A stretch of DNA of 64,000 bases from NCBI GenBank assembly GCA_900549825.1, contig URQB01000001.1:124001-188000 (forward strand), given 5' to 3'. A model generated the notes under the pieces. The model made no database searches and was not told where the DNA came from. It saw nothing but the letters and a program-made list of their open reading frames with translations. Source of the stretch: an uncultured Oscillospiraceae bacterium (lineage in GTDB: Bacteria; Bacillota; Clostridia; Oscillospirales; Acutalibacteraceae). Position numbers and translations under genes: made by a program. Positions 50,767-60,658 of this stretch are shown here, in pieces (the stretch's first letter is position 1; each line of letters begins with the position of its first letter).

Positions 50767-51459
50767 ATGTATCATATTCTGGTCTGTGACGACGATAAGG
50801 CAATTCTGGATTCTGTGGAAATCTATCTGAATCTGGAAGGTTATCATACCATCCGCGCGACGAATGGGCAGGAGGCGCTCAAGGCGGTGGAAAATACGGA
50901 GATTCATTGTGCAATCCTGGATATCATGATGCCCAATATCGACGGCCTGACTGCAACGCTAAAAATGCGGGAGAAGCATAACTTCCCGATCATCCTGCTC
51001 TCGGCAAAAAGTGAAGACACCGATAAAATTACAGGCCTCAGCTTCGGTGCGGACGATTATGTGACAAAGCCCTTCAACCCGCTGGAGCTGATGGCACGCG
51101 TGAAGTCCCAGATCAGGCGGTATGTGCGGCTGGGAAGCATTGAGTCCAAGGAAGGCGTAATCGTCACGGGAGGGCTTGCGCTCGACACCGTGGCAAAGGA
51201 GCTGACGCTCGACGGTGAGCCGGTCCGGCTGACCGCGCGGGAATACGGCATTGTGGAATATCTGATGCGCAATCTCGGGCATGTGCTTTCGACGCAGCAG
51301 ATTTATGAGGCCGTCTGGAATGAGCCCTCCTATTCGAGTGAAAAGACAGTTACCGTGCACATCCGGCGCATCCGTGAAAAAATTGAAATCAATCCGAAAG
51401 AGCCCAAATATTTAAAGGTGGTGTGGGGCATTGGGTATAAAATCGAAAAGCTTCCTTAA
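50767..51459 (+). CDS. OmpR-family response regulator
   Basis: 230 residues. Receiver domain with VCDDD, phosphorylated Asp52 in CAILDIMMPN, Ser/Thr in IILLSAK and Lys in VTKPFNP, then a winged-helix output domain (LTAREYGIVEYLMRNLGHVL then VTVHIRRIREKIE). VanR/CssR-like. GGGAGG lies about 11 bases before the ATG at 50767. The kinase starts inside its 3' end. The GTAAG repeat upstream is a possible own site. Confidence 0.93.
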   Translation: MYHILVCDDDKAILDSVEIYLNLEGYHTIRATNGQEALKAVENTEIHCAILDIMMPNIDGLTATLKMREKHNFPIILLSAKSEDTDKITGLSFGADDYVTKPFNPLELMARVKSQIRRYVRLGSIESKEGVIVTGGLALDTVAKELTLDGEPVRLTAREYGIVEYLMRNLGHVLSTQQIYEAVWNEPSYSSEKTVTVHIRRIREKIEINPKEPKYLKVVWGIGYKIEKLP

Positions 51460-53911
51460 GGCGAAATGGCTTAAGGGTTGTGCGGTATTGCTTGCCATAG
51501 CTACAGCGGGCGGAATTGCCATGTCGATCTATCGGGCACTTACGTTAACGGAGGCTCTGGGCGGCTCGTGGGATTCCTTGTTTCTTGAGGAGCACAGCGA
51601 TTTTACTGCGAGCAATGCGTTTCAGGAACAGTTGGCCTGGGAGCTCTATTATATCAAACAGATGCTGTCCGTCTATGGCTCTGAGACAGAGATGCGTAGC
51701 GGAGAATCGCTGAAGAAACAAGAGGCGCTTTTAAAGGAGCAATATGAAGCAAATCTTCAGGAAAAGCTGGAAGACGCCCGTAAAGAAAAAGAGCAAGAGA
51801 TCCTGGAAATGCTGCCAGGTCGTTATGAAGACGGCGAAACGGTGACGCTGCCCGAAACGGCGATGCACCCGACGCAGCCGAATACGCCGGACGCAACCAC
51901 AGAGCCCCAGATTACACTGAGCGCGGAGGAAGAGGAGAAAATCCGTGATCAGTGCCTGTGGGAATATGAAGCACAGTTGCGCTCCCTGCGGGGGAGCTTT
52001 GAGGAGGATTACCGAAAGGCAAAGGAAGAGTTGGCCGGCCTCTCCAACCTACACTATGCATTGGTGAATCGTGAGACGGGTGAGGTTTTCACAAATTTTC
52101 AAAAAATTGATCCAAAAAGTACGGACTTCCGAAAGCTTGTGGAGCAATATAAATGGAATGAAACTTACACCAACATTGCTGGCTATCACAGCGGCGAGCG
52201 CGTAGTGAATCAGACCCAGTGGATGAGCAGCTATGATTATGCGAGTATCCGTATCAGCGATTGGTTTCATCAATACAACGACCGAATCACGCTTTATGAA
52301 AAGGAATTCGTCAAACATGGATGGGATGTTTATATTGCCTTGAATGATGAGCTTTTGCCTAAGGGATTAGATGGAGAACTGGATATTTATTATACGCTTG
52401 ATCAAAATTTTCAGCAGGCAAAAAACAATCTGCCCGTCGCGCTGGCAATGTCCGCAATTTGCCTGCTGGTTTATGTATTATGCGCTGTCTATCTAACCGT
52501 CGCGAGCGGGCACCGTGCGGAGACAGAAGAGATCACCCTGTTGTGGACGGATCGGATTCCCAACGATCTCCATCTGCTGCTTTCGGGATCGCTTGTGATG
52601 TTAGGCCTTGCCGGGGCGGTCGGCTTTCCAGCTCAGATATTAGATGCCACAAAGGGATTTCAGAAGCTGCTGACGCTGGCCGGAGTCGGCTGTGCAATGG
52701 GGATAGGCGGCGTTTTGCTCGAATGGCTGACGAGCGCGGCGCGCAACCTGAAACGCAGGCAGTTCTGGCGCAATACGCTGATCGCAAAATTCCTCCGCTT
52801 TCTGAAGAAAAGTTGGAAACGCTTTCGAACAGCGCTTCACAATGTTAAGGAGGATATCAGGGAGCATGCGATCCCGAAGCACCGGATGGAAAACCTGCGC
52901 GCGTCGATTCTGTTTTTGTTTGCTGGTTATCTGTTGCTAAACGTTATACTGATTGGTCTTACAATCCTTTGTATGGCTGATGGGCCCGCTTTCGGTTTGC
53001 TTTTTTTCACGGTGTTAACGATTTTATTTAATCTAATTGTCCTGATATTGTTCTGGAAAACCGTCATCGCACTTGACGAGATTATGACCGCTGTTTCCAA
53101 AACGCGGCAGGGCGATTTGAGTTATCCCCTGAAAACAGAAAAAATGCCGCGGCTGCTGCGCAAATTCGGCGAAGACGTTGTCGGCATGCAGGACGGGATG
53201 CGCACAGCGGTCGACGAGGCGATTAAGGGCGAGCATATGAAGACAGAATTAATCACCAATGTTTCGCACGATCTCAAAACGCCGCTGACCGCAATCGTTA
53301 ATTATGTTGATCTGCTCAAAAAATGTGAGATCTCTGACGCAACGGCGCAGGAATATATCGGTGTATTGGAGGAGAAGAGCGAACGGCTCAAGCATCTCAT
53401 CGAGGATCTGGTAGAGGCATCGAAGGCGACGACCGGTAACATCAAGCTCAACTTTATCAAGGTGAATCTCTATGAGCTGGCGATGCAGGCCGTTGGAGAA
53501 AACGAGGACGCGCTGGAGGCCGCCGGATTGGATATCCGTCTGAATACACCGGGGCAGGAGCCGATTCTCTACGCGGACAGCCAGAAAACCTGGCGGATCA
53601 TCGACAATCTGATCAGCAATGTGAAAAAATATGCGCTGGCCGGTACAAGGGTGTATATCGAGGTTGGCGAAGATAACGGATACGGCGTGTTTTCCATCAA
53701 AAATGTCTCACGGGATCCACTCGACGTTCCGGTTGAACAGCTGACGCAGCGGTTTGTGCGGGGAGACGCCTCCCGAAGCACGGAGGGCAGCGGATTGGGG
53801 CTGTCGATCGCGCAGGGCCTGTGTGAATTGCAGGGCGGTGCGCTTGTGATCTCCATGGATGGCGACCTGTTCAAGGTCACGGTGCGTATTCCGCTGGCTG
53901 ATGGTAGCTAA
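51431..53911 (+). CDS. Large sensor histidine kinase
   Basis: 826 residues. First membrane helix at 15-37, then a large outside part (40-330) with a charged Glu/Lys/Gln-rich coiled-coil-like section. About five further helices follow between 335 and 560 (NLPVALAMSAICLLVYVLC, LVMLGLAGAVGFPAQIL and others). A HAMP-like linker leads to the HisKA domain with His613 in NVSHDLKTPL, and the HATPase ends with GSGLGLSIAQGLCELQGG. Starts at TTG 51431, 29 bases inside the regulator gene. Ligand unknown. VanS-like kinases usually have only two helices, so this form is unusual. Confidence 0.9.
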   Translation: MGIKSKSFLKAKWLKGCAVLLAIATAGGIAMSIYRALTLTEALGGSWDSLFLEEHSDFTASNAFQEQLAWELYYIKQMLSVYGSETEMRSGESLKKQEALLKEQYEANLQEKLEDARKEKEQEILEMLPGRYEDGETVTLPETAMHPTQPNTPDATTEPQITLSAEEEEKIRDQCLWEYEAQLRSLRGSFEEDYRKAKEELAGLSNLHYALVNRETGEVFTNFQKIDPKSTDFRKLVEQYKWNETYTNIAGYHSGERVVNQTQWMSSYDYASIRISDWFHQYNDRITLYEKEFVKHGWDVYIALNDELLPKGLDGELDIYYTLDQNFQQAKNNLPVALAMSAICLLVYVLCAVYLTVASGHRAETEEITLLWTDRIPNDLHLLLSGSLVMLGLAGAVGFPAQILDATKGFQKLLTLAGVGCAMGIGGVLLEWLTSAARNLKRRQFWRNTLIAKFLRFLKKSWKRFRTALHNVKEDIREHAIPKHRMENLRASILFLFAGYLLLNVILIGLTILCMADGPAFGLLFFTVLTILFNLIVLILFWKTVIALDEIMTAVSKTRQGDLSYPLKTEKMPRLLRKFGEDVVGMQDGMRTAVDEAIKGEHMKTELITNVSHDLKTPLTAIVNYVDLLKKCEISDATAQEYIGVLEEKSERLKHLIEDLVEASKATTGNIKLNFIKVNLYELAMQAVGENEDALEAAGLDIRLNTPGQEPILYADSQKTWRIIDNLISNVKKYALAGTRVYIEVGEDNGYGVFSIKNVSRDPLDVPVEQLTQRFVRGDASRSTEGSGLGLSIAQGLCELQGGALVISMDGDLFKVTVRIPLADGS

Positions 53912-53956
53912 TCGAGCCGGGGCAATCGAATTCGGAAAAAAATTATATTTTTTAGA

Positions 53957-53994
53957 AAAACTGCCGCAGTCTATCAAAGGTTGCGGCAGTTTTG
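53957..53994 (+). terminator. Terminator of regulator/kinase pair
   Basis: AAAACTGCCGCA / TGCGGCAGTTTT with a 13-base loop, 46 bases past the kinase stop. Confidence 0.8.
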
Positions 53995-54047
53995 TTGATA
54001 CACTATCAAGGAAATAAATTGAAATATTAAAAAAATTGATTTTATAA

Positions 54048-54076
54048 TTGACAAAATGAATACACTGTGTTATTTT
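54048..54076 (+). promoter_or_regulatory. Promoter of DUF2089/DUF4097 pair
   Basis: TTGACA (54048-54053), 17-base spacer, TATTTT (54071-54076). Confidence 0.65.
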
Positions 54077-54114
54077 TGAATCATAGGATATCAACTACGA
54101 AAGGAGTGAGGTCA

Positions 54115-54489
54115 TTGCCGCATGAAATCATCGGTACCTGCCCAGTTTGCGGGGAGAAGCTCAGCGTAACGCAATTGTCCTGCCGCCAGTGCGGGACGCA
54201 GATCAGCGGGGATTTTGCACTCTCCAAATTCCACGCGCTCAATCGGGAGGAGCTCGCTTTTGCAGAGACTTTTCTGCGCGTGCAGGGCAGCATTCGTGAA
54301 ATGGAGAAGGAACTGGGGATTTCCTATCCAACCGTGAAGAAAAATCTGGAGACGATCATCCGCAAAATGGGCTTTGAGGTCAAAAAGAAATCGGCGCAGC
54401 AGGAGGTGCTGGAGAAAATCCGAAATGGCGAGCTCACCGTAGATGAGGCCATTACCCAAATTAAAACGGAACAGGAGGGCCAGGAATGA
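54115..54489 (+). CDS. DUF2089 protein (zinc ribbon plus helix-turn-helix)
   Basis: 124 residues from a TTG with AAAGGAGTG. Zinc-ribbon Cys pairs at CPVC and CRQC, then FAETFLRVQGSIREMEKELG and ISYPTVKKNLETIIRKMGFE, a helix-turn-helix of the DUF2089 group. Probably a small transcription regulator. Its stop overlaps the start of the next gene (ATGA). Confidence 0.85.
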   Translation: MPHEIIGTCPVCGEKLSVTQLSCRQCGTQISGDFALSKFHALNREELAFAETFLRVQGSIREMEKELGISYPTVKKNLETIIRKMGFEVKKKSAQQEVLEKIRNGELTVDEAITQIKTEQEGQE

Positions 54490-55325
54490 ATACCCAAGCA
54501 GAAATTTTGCAGATGGTGGCGGACGGCGTGATCACTCAGAAGGAGGCGGACCGCCTGGTGGAAGCGCTCGGCGCATCGGAACAAAAGGAACCCGACCCGC
54601 CCGTGGAACCGGCCCCGCCCGAGGGATGGCCTGAGGGGCTGCGCACCGAAACGGAGGAGCCGTGTAAAAATATCCGGGTCGAGGTGGATGTCGGCGGGCT
54701 GCAGCTTCTGCCCTCATGGGATGAAAAGCTGCGCTCAGAGGTGAAAATGCATTCCATGGGGGACCGCTTGACCAATTACAGCTATGGGACAGAGAATCGC
54801 GATGGCGAAACCTATCTCTACCTGAAACGCAAAATGTTCCGGCCCTGGGGGAAAAACGGCGGTGCGACGTTGGTCGTCTATGTGCCGCGGAATATCATAG
54901 CGCTCAGTTGTAAAGTGAATGTTGGCGGCTGCCAGGCGGAAAATATCTGCGTAGAAGTATTAAAAATCCGGGCGGATACCGGCGGCGCGAAGTTAAACAA
55001 GGTAAAAACAAAGGAGACGGAGGTCAGCGTATCGACCGGCGGGATCGATTATGGCCGCGGCAACCGGGCCTCTGACCGTCTCGAGTTAAAAACAGATGTG
55101 GGCGCGGTAACGGCATTTCTACCTCTGGACCAAGGCTTTCATCTGTTTTATCGAACCAACGTGGGAAAGTTGATCTATAAGCTGCCCTCCCATATCCGGA
55201 TTATGAAAACAGGCGGTCAGTCTATTGTCGGTGACAGCGGCGAGATCCTCTATGGAAACGGCGCATGTGAAATTCAGATTGAAGCGGCGACAGGCGCGAT
55301 CCAGCTCAAGGAAGACAAAGGCTAA
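54486..55325 (+). CDS. DUF4097-type beta-solenoid protein with SHOCT-like start
   Basis: 279 residues. A short SHOCT-like helical hairpin (ILQMVADGVITQKEADRLVE) and a Pro-rich linker come first. From about 75 the chain shows repeated short strands (CKVNVGGCQAENICVEVLKI, TDVGAVTAFLPLD, ATGAIQLKED), the pattern of LiaF/DUF4097 proteins, which often take part in envelope-stress control. There is no signal peptide or membrane helix. Coupled to DUF2089 and followed by a terminator. Confidence 0.8.
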   Translation: MNTQAEILQMVADGVITQKEADRLVEALGASEQKEPDPPVEPAPPEGWPEGLRTETEEPCKNIRVEVDVGGLQLLPSWDEKLRSEVKMHSMGDRLTNYSYGTENRDGETYLYLKRKMFRPWGKNGGATLVVYVPRNIIALSCKVNVGGCQAENICVEVLKIRADTGGAKLNKVKTKETEVSVSTGGIDYGRGNRASDRLELKTDVGAVTAFLPLDQGFHLFYRTNVGKLIYKLPSHIRIMKTGGQSIVGDSGEILYGNGACEIQIEAATGAIQLKEDKG

Positions 55326-55340
55326 TGTAAAATAAATACC

Positions 55341-55379
55341 AAAGGGATGCCACAGCATGACGCTGCAGCATCCCTTTTT
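55341..55379 (+). terminator. Terminator of DUF2089/DUF4097 pair
   Basis: AAAGGGATGC / GCATCCCTTT with a 17-base loop, then TTG. Confidence 0.8.
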
Positions 55380-55416
55380 GCTGTTTGACGATTTGTGAGG
55401 CCCTGGATCGAGACGG

Positions 55417-56238
55417 CTAGGTCCGCGCGGAGGAAAAATGTTTTTCATAGATTTTAAGCGCAATCAAAACGATCGTAAAGCTGATTGCGCCTCCTACGGC
55501 AACATCGCTGAGGTAATGGGCGCCCATGATGAGGCGCGAAAAGGCAACCAGAGAGGTGTAGGTAAAAGGAAGGAGGAAGCAGAGCCTCTCTTTTCCCTTA
55601 AAGCGGTCTGTGCAAAACGGCAGAAGCATCATCAGATAGCTCATCCCCGCTCCCGCGGTATGCCCGCTGGGGAAGGATTTATTTCCATTGATCCCGTTGG
55701 GATGGAGCCAGGAGGTAAAGGCATCGTAATTCCCGGCGGCGAGCAGATCACGGAAGCGAACGCGGCCCCAGAGATATTTCAGGCCCTCCACGCAGAGCAG
55801 CTGGATGGTCATGGCAATTACGCCGATCCATGCGGCGGCTCTCAGCTTCTTCATCCATTCACGCGGGATGAGGCTCCCGGTAAGAAGCGCAACCACGCCG
55901 AATCCGACGCCCCAGAGGATGCTGAAAAGCATCCGGTTCTCCTCCAGGAAAAAATACTTACCGAAATAATAGCCCAGGTAGGCCGAGCCGCCGAGCGAGA
56001 GAAGGAATCCGGCGGCCTTTTCCCAACGGTTGGCGGCGGCAAAGAAAAGGACCGTGCCCGCAAGCGGACAGATTAGGCGGGAGGGAACTTCCCCGGTATT
56101 GCGCAGCCAGAGGGCAAAGAGGTTTGCTGGATTGTTCAGCCGAATATCAATTGCCAGGTCATAAAGCGCAGCGACGGCCATAGCAATGACGAACAGGATG
56201 TAAAAGCAGAGGATGGGGTTTTTATAGCGCTTCAGCAT
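55417..56238 (-). CDS. PAP2-family membrane phosphatase
   Basis: 273 residues with about six membrane helices. The three phosphatase motifs are present: KYLWGRVRFRD (KxxxxxxR), NKSFPSGHTAG (PSGH) and SRLIMGAHYLSDV (SRxxxxxHxxxD). Probable substrate is a lipid or undecaprenyl pyrophosphate. GxS in the second motif is normal. It follows no evident operon. AAAATC-rich DNA precedes it; mfd starts leftward 100 bases away on the same strand. Confidence 0.9.
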   Translation of the reverse strand: MLKRYKNPILCFYILFVIAMAVAALYDLAIDIRLNNPANLFALWLRNTGEVPSRLICPLAGTVLFFAAANRWEKAAGFLLSLGGSAYLGYYFGKYFFLEENRMLFSILWGVGFGVVALLTGSLIPREWMKKLRAAAWIGVIAMTIQLLCVEGLKYLWGRVRFRDLLAAGNYDAFTSWLHPNGINGNKSFPSGHTAGAGMSYLMMLLPFCTDRFKGKERLCFLLPFTYTSLVAFSRLIMGAHYLSDVAVGGAISFTIVLIALKIYEKHFSSART

Positions 56239-56340
56239 AAGTTCACTTCCATGACATTTAATACAAATCCATCAAGAAAAATATAGTTTAATCTATTCAA
56301 TCTGTCAAGGGGTTATACCCGAATTCAAAGCAAAGGGCGT

Positions 56341-59300
56341 TTAACAATCTGTTTTTTTGTTTTCCGGCTCGGCCGAATAGATCCGCAGCGCCTCCTGCAG
56401 GGTGTCCACAGGAGACTGGCCTGCGTCCATTTTGACGGAAATATAGGGCTTTGCCCCCGCACTGACCAGAATCCGCCCGCGCAGAAGGGCGGCGAGGCGG
56501 GAGACCTTCTGCATATCGATGGAATTGGAATAGAGCAGCAGGCAGTTGCCGCGCTGGCTGATCTCATAGATGCGCTGCGCCGAGGCCGAATTGCGCAGGA
56601 GGGAGACGTTCACCAGCCCCTGTACGCTGGGCGGCGGATCTCCGAAGCGGTCGATGAGCTCGTCGTATACGTCCTCCACATCGTCGGGCGTGCGGATATC
56701 CGCGATCCGGCGGTAGATGGCAAGCCGCTGGGGGATGCTCTCGATGTATGCCTCAGGAATATGCGCTTCGATCTGCAGGTCGATCAGGCACTCCTCCCCG
56801 GGCTTCTCCGGCTTTTCGCCCCGCTCCTCCGCGATTGCCTCGGAGAGCATCTGGATATACATATCGTAGCCGACCGCCTCCATATGGCCGTGCTGCTGTG
56901 CGCCGAGGATGTTGCCCGCGCCGCGGATCTCCAAATCGCGCATGGCAATCTGGAAGCCGGAGCCAAATTCCGTATATTCCCGGATGGCGCTCAGGCGCCG
57001 GGTAGCGATCTCGCTTAATTCCTTGCCGCGCGTAAAGGTGAGGTAGGCATAGGCCCGGCGGGCAGAGCGGCCCACGCGCCCGCGAATCTGGTGCAGCTGC
57101 GCAAGGCCCAGCCGGTCCGCGTTTTCGATAATCAGGGTATTGACGTTTGGCACGTCTACGCCGGTTTCAATGATCGTGGTGCAGACGAGGATATCGATCT
57201 CGCCGTTGAGTAGATTGCTCCAGATTTCGCTGAGCTCCTCCTCCTCCATCTTGCCGTGGGCAATGCCGATGCGCGCATCCGGCAGGAATTCACGAATGCG
57301 CGCTGCCGCGCGGGTGATCGTATCGACTCGGTTATGAAGATAATAGACCTGCCCGCCGCGCCGGAGTTCCTTCTGCATCGCCTCCGCCAGAATGCCCATA
57401 TCGTGCTCGAGCACATAGGTCTGCACCGGATGCCGGTCCTGCGGCGCCTCCTCCAGCATCGACATATCGCGGATGCCGGTCATCGCCATATTGAGCGTGC
57501 GGGGGATAGGCGTGGCGGAGAGGGTAAGAACGTCGACGGTGGGGAACAGCTCCTTGAGATGCTCCTTCTGCGCCACGCCGAAGCGCTGCTCTTCATCGAT
57601 AATAACAAGGCCCAGGGCTTTAAACTTGATATCTTTGGAGATCAGCCGGTGTGTGCCAACCACCATATCCACGCTGCCCTGCCTGAGGCCGCGCAGGATT
57701 TTCGACTGCTCCTGCGGCGTACGGAAGCGCGAGATCATCTCGACCTCGACGGGGAAGCCTTCAAAGCGCTTGAGGATCGTCTGGTAATGCTGGAAGGCGA
57801 GGATCGTCGTGGGGACGAGCATCGCGCACTGCTTGCCCTCTGCGATGCATTTGAAGGCGGCGCGCAGGGCGACCTCCGTTTTGCCGAAGCCCACGTCGCC
57901 GCAGAGCAGGCGGTCCATCGGATAATTTTTCTCCATGTCGCCCTTGATCTCGTCAATGCAGCGCAGCTGGTCGTCCGTTTCCTCAAATTCGAAGCGCCGC
58001 TCGAAATCATTCTGCATGTCCGAATCGGGGGAGAAGGCATAGCCGGGCGCTTTCATGCGCTCCGCATAGAGCTTGGTGAGCTGCTCCGCCATATCCTTGA
58101 CAGCGGCACGCACGCGCGAGCGGGTTTTCTGCCACTCCTTGCCGCCGAGGCGGTTGATTTTGAGGTTTTTGCCATCCTCATGCGGGCCGATATATTTCGA
58201 GACGAGGTCGAGCTGCGTGACGGGGACGTATAAAACATCCTCCTTCGCATACTTGATCTTGATGTAGTCCTTGGTCACACCGCTGACCTCAAGCTTATTG
58301 ATGCCGTCAAAAATGCCGATGCCGTGCACGGCGTGGACGATATAGTCGCCGCGGTGCAGCTCGTCGAGTGAATGAATGCCCGCGCGGGGGTTTTTGTTTT
58401 TCTTCACCGTCCGGCGGGAGGAGCCCGCCGCACGCCCGTGGGTGAAGAGCATGAATTTCAGCAGCGGGTATTCGATGCCTGCGGTCAGCCCGCCTGGCAG
58501 GATGCTGATGCGGCTGGAGGGGAACTCAGAGGGGGGAATGTTAAAGAAGACGCTGGGGAGGCCTTCCGCCTCCAGATCCTGCGCGAGGGTTTTTGCTGCC
58601 TTGTCCGTGCCGGCCATTACGACGCAGGTATACCCCTGCTCCCGCGCCGGACGGAGCTCCTGCAGCAGGATATCGAGCGCGCCGCCCCAGACGGGCAGCT
58701 GCTGGGCGTTCAGATTGGTCAGCGCTTTAACGGGCGTGTCGAAGCTGCCGCGCGCAAAGGTATCGAGATAGATCGCGCCATGGTCCTCATATGCCTTGAC
58801 CAGCTCGCCCCAGCCCAGTGTAAAAGTGTCGAGCCCCCGGCAGAGAATGCCGTCTTCAAAGAGCTCCTTGAGCTCCTCGTTCAAAAGCGATGCGGCGGCA
58901 GACGCGCGCTCCTTGACCTTGCCCGAATCGCTGATAAATAAAAGCGCGTCCTCCGCATAATTGAGGATCGTCGCAGGGGCTTCATAGGCCAGGTTGAGGT
59001 AGCGGTCCAGAGAGGAGAGGTGCGCCCCCGAACGCAGGCTGTCCGCGTCTGCGAGCAGGGAGGCCCTTGCCTTAGCAGCCTTTCCGCGCAAAGATGCGCA
59101 GTGCGCTTCGATTTTATCCGCGAGCAGCTCCGGGCTGTCGAACAAAATCTCGAGCGCAGGCGTGATTTTGGCAACCTGCAGCTGGTCTGTCCGGCGCTGG
59201 GACTCGATCTCGAAGTGTGCGATCGTATCGATTGAATCGCCCCAGAATTCCACGCGCAGGGGAAGCGCGCCGTCCGGCGGGAAGAAATCGATAATCCCGC

Positions 59301-59826
59301 CGCGCCGGGCAAACTGCCCTGTGCCATCAACGGTTTCCGCGCGGACATAGCCTGCGGCGAGCAGCGATTCCACAACGGAGTCCGGCGTCCGGTCTTCACC
59401 GGCCTTCAGCGTCACGGTGCGGGTATAGAGCTCCTCCGGCGGCAGGGTCAGCTGCATGGCAGCCTCAACGGAGCAGACCACCACGCGGTATTCGCCCTCC
59501 AGCATATGGCCGAGCACGCCGAGCCTTTGCTGCTCATATTCGCGGGATTGGCTCTGCGCTGGGCGAAGATTAAAATCCCTGGCAGGATAGAGCAGCGCGC
59601 CGCCCTTCATCGCGTTCAAATTTTCCACCAGACGGCTGCCCTCGGCCTCGTCCGCAACGATGATCACAGCCCGGCAGCCCTCGTCCTCGCAAAGGGAGTG
59701 AACGAGATGGACCTTGTGGATCAGGGAAACCCCCGTCACGCCGGCGGGAAGCCGGTTTTCACGGATTGCGCCGGACAGGGTTTTGTATTCTGCGCTTGTG
59801 TGCAGTACTTTTGAAAAACAGGACAT
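56341..59826 (-). CDS. mfd: Transcription-repair coupling factor Mfd
   Basis: 1161 residues. UvrB-homology N-terminus (MSCFSKVLHTSAEYKTLSGA, GGIIDFFPPDGALPLRVEFW), the RNA polymerase interaction domain (YIVHAVHGIGIFDGI), and the translocase with Walker A LLCGDVGFGKTEVALRAAF, DEEQRFGV, and motif VI IRGRVGRSARRAYAYLTF. Removes stalled RNA polymerase and recruits UvrA. I chose ATG 59826 with GGAG upstream rather than the frame start at 59850. Normal family length. Confidence 0.96.
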   Translation of the reverse strand: MSCFSKVLHTSAEYKTLSGAIRENRLPAGVTGVSLIHKVHLVHSLCEDEGCRAVIIVADEAEGSRLVENLNAMKGGALLYPARDFNLRPAQSQSREYEQQRLGVLGHMLEGEYRVVVCSVEAAMQLTLPPEELYTRTVTLKAGEDRTPDSVVESLLAAGYVRAETVDGTGQFARRGGIIDFFPPDGALPLRVEFWGDSIDTIAHFEIESQRRTDQLQVAKITPALEILFDSPELLADKIEAHCASLRGKAAKARASLLADADSLRSGAHLSSLDRYLNLAYEAPATILNYAEDALLFISDSGKVKERASAAASLLNEELKELFEDGILCRGLDTFTLGWGELVKAYEDHGAIYLDTFARGSFDTPVKALTNLNAQQLPVWGGALDILLQELRPAREQGYTCVVMAGTDKAAKTLAQDLEAEGLPSVFFNIPPSEFPSSRISILPGGLTAGIEYPLLKFMLFTHGRAAGSSRRTVKKNKNPRAGIHSLDELHRGDYIVHAVHGIGIFDGINKLEVSGVTKDYIKIKYAKEDVLYVPVTQLDLVSKYIGPHEDGKNLKINRLGGKEWQKTRSRVRAAVKDMAEQLTKLYAERMKAPGYAFSPDSDMQNDFERRFEFEETDDQLRCIDEIKGDMEKNYPMDRLLCGDVGFGKTEVALRAAFKCIAEGKQCAMLVPTTILAFQHYQTILKRFEGFPVEVEMISRFRTPQEQSKILRGLRQGSVDMVVGTHRLISKDIKFKALGLVIIDEEQRFGVAQKEHLKELFPTVDVLTLSATPIPRTLNMAMTGIRDMSMLEEAPQDRHPVQTYVLEHDMGILAEAMQKELRRGGQVYYLHNRVDTITRAAARIREFLPDARIGIAHGKMEEEELSEIWSNLLNGEIDILVCTTIIETGVDVPNVNTLIIENADRLGLAQLHQIRGRVGRSARRAYAYLTFTRGKELSEIATRRLSAIREYTEFGSGFQIAMRDLEIRGAGNILGAQQHGHMEAVGYDMYIQMLSEAIAEERGEKPEKPGEECLIDLQIEAHIPEAYIESIPQRLAIYRRIADIRTPDDVEDVYDELIDRFGDPPPSVQGLVNVSLLRNSASAQRIYEISQRGNCLLLYSNSIDMQKVSRLAALLRGRILVSAGAKPYISVKMDAGQSPVDTLQEALRIYSAEPENKKTDC

Positions 59827-59902
59827 GGTTGTGATGCTCCGCTTCCGCACGCGGTTTATGCGTGCTGTCAGGATTCATTGACAGGGTTGTATTGGCGCTC
59901 GG

Positions 59903-60622
59903 TTATTTGGAAGGCTGTTCGGAAAGGATATCATAAAGCTCTTCCAGCCGCGCGATCTCATAGGTACACACGGCGTCTGTTGTGGTATTGGCGGCACCCC
60001 CCGGATTCAGCCAGCAGGTATCGATGCCGGCATTGTTGCCGCCCCGGATATCCGAGGTGAGCGAGTCGCCGATGATCAGCATCCGCGCGCGGTCTTTCTC
60101 CGGAATATGGGAGAAGACATAGTCGAAGTAGCCCTTCTGCGGCTTTTGATAGCCCATTTCGTCGGAGATGAAGACCCCGTCGAAGGAGTGCGCGAGCGGG
60201 GAGCGCTCCAGCCTCCGGTACTGTGTGCGCTTGAGCCCGTTGGTGACAAGGTAGAGAGAAACCCTACCTTGCAGGGAATCGATCAGCTCCTTCGCGCCGG
60301 GCAGGAGGTAGGCCCCTTCACCGAGCAAGCTGATGTAGGATTGGTTGGCCTCGGCAGGGGATATGCCGGTGATCCCGGCTTCCTCGAAAAACTGGGAGAA
60401 GCGCCGCAGCTCCAGCTCGCTTTTGGTGACCTTTCCCTCCTCATAGAGCTCCCACAGCGCCATGTTTTTCTCTTGGTACAGGGCAAACAGCGCCTCAGAA
60501 AAGGGAGCGGAGAAGCGGCCCATCGTGCGCTTCATCGCCTCCCAGGAAGCCCTTCGGTAGTCGAAGAGTGTGCCGTCGGCATCAAATAAAAGCGTGGTAT
60601 AGCGGTATGTAGGGTGGGACAT
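59903..60622 (-). CDS. HAD-family phosphatase, YjjG-like
   Basis: 239 residues. Nucleophile motif LLFDADGTLFDY, cap region, TNGLKRTQYRRLE (motif II Thr), KPQKGYFDYVF (motif III Lys), and IIGDSLTSDIRGGNNAGID (motif IV). YjjG-type proteins act as pyrimidine 5'-nucleotidases that clear unusual nucleotides. Substrate here is inferred from the family. Lies between pth and mfd in one direction. Confidence 0.88.
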   Translation of the reverse strand: MSHPTYRYTTLLFDADGTLFDYRRASWEAMKRTMGRFSAPFSEALFALYQEKNMALWELYEEGKVTKSELELRRFSQFFEEAGITGISPAEANQSYISLLGEGAYLLPGAKELIDSLQGRVSLYLVTNGLKRTQYRRLERSPLAHSFDGVFISDEMGYQKPQKGYFDYVFSHIPEKDRARMLIIGDSLTSDIRGGNNAGIDTCWLNPGGAANTTTDAVCTYEIARLEELYDILSEQPSK

Positions 60623-60658
60623 CTCTGCACAGCCTTTCTGAACGGGTTTTAGGGCGGA

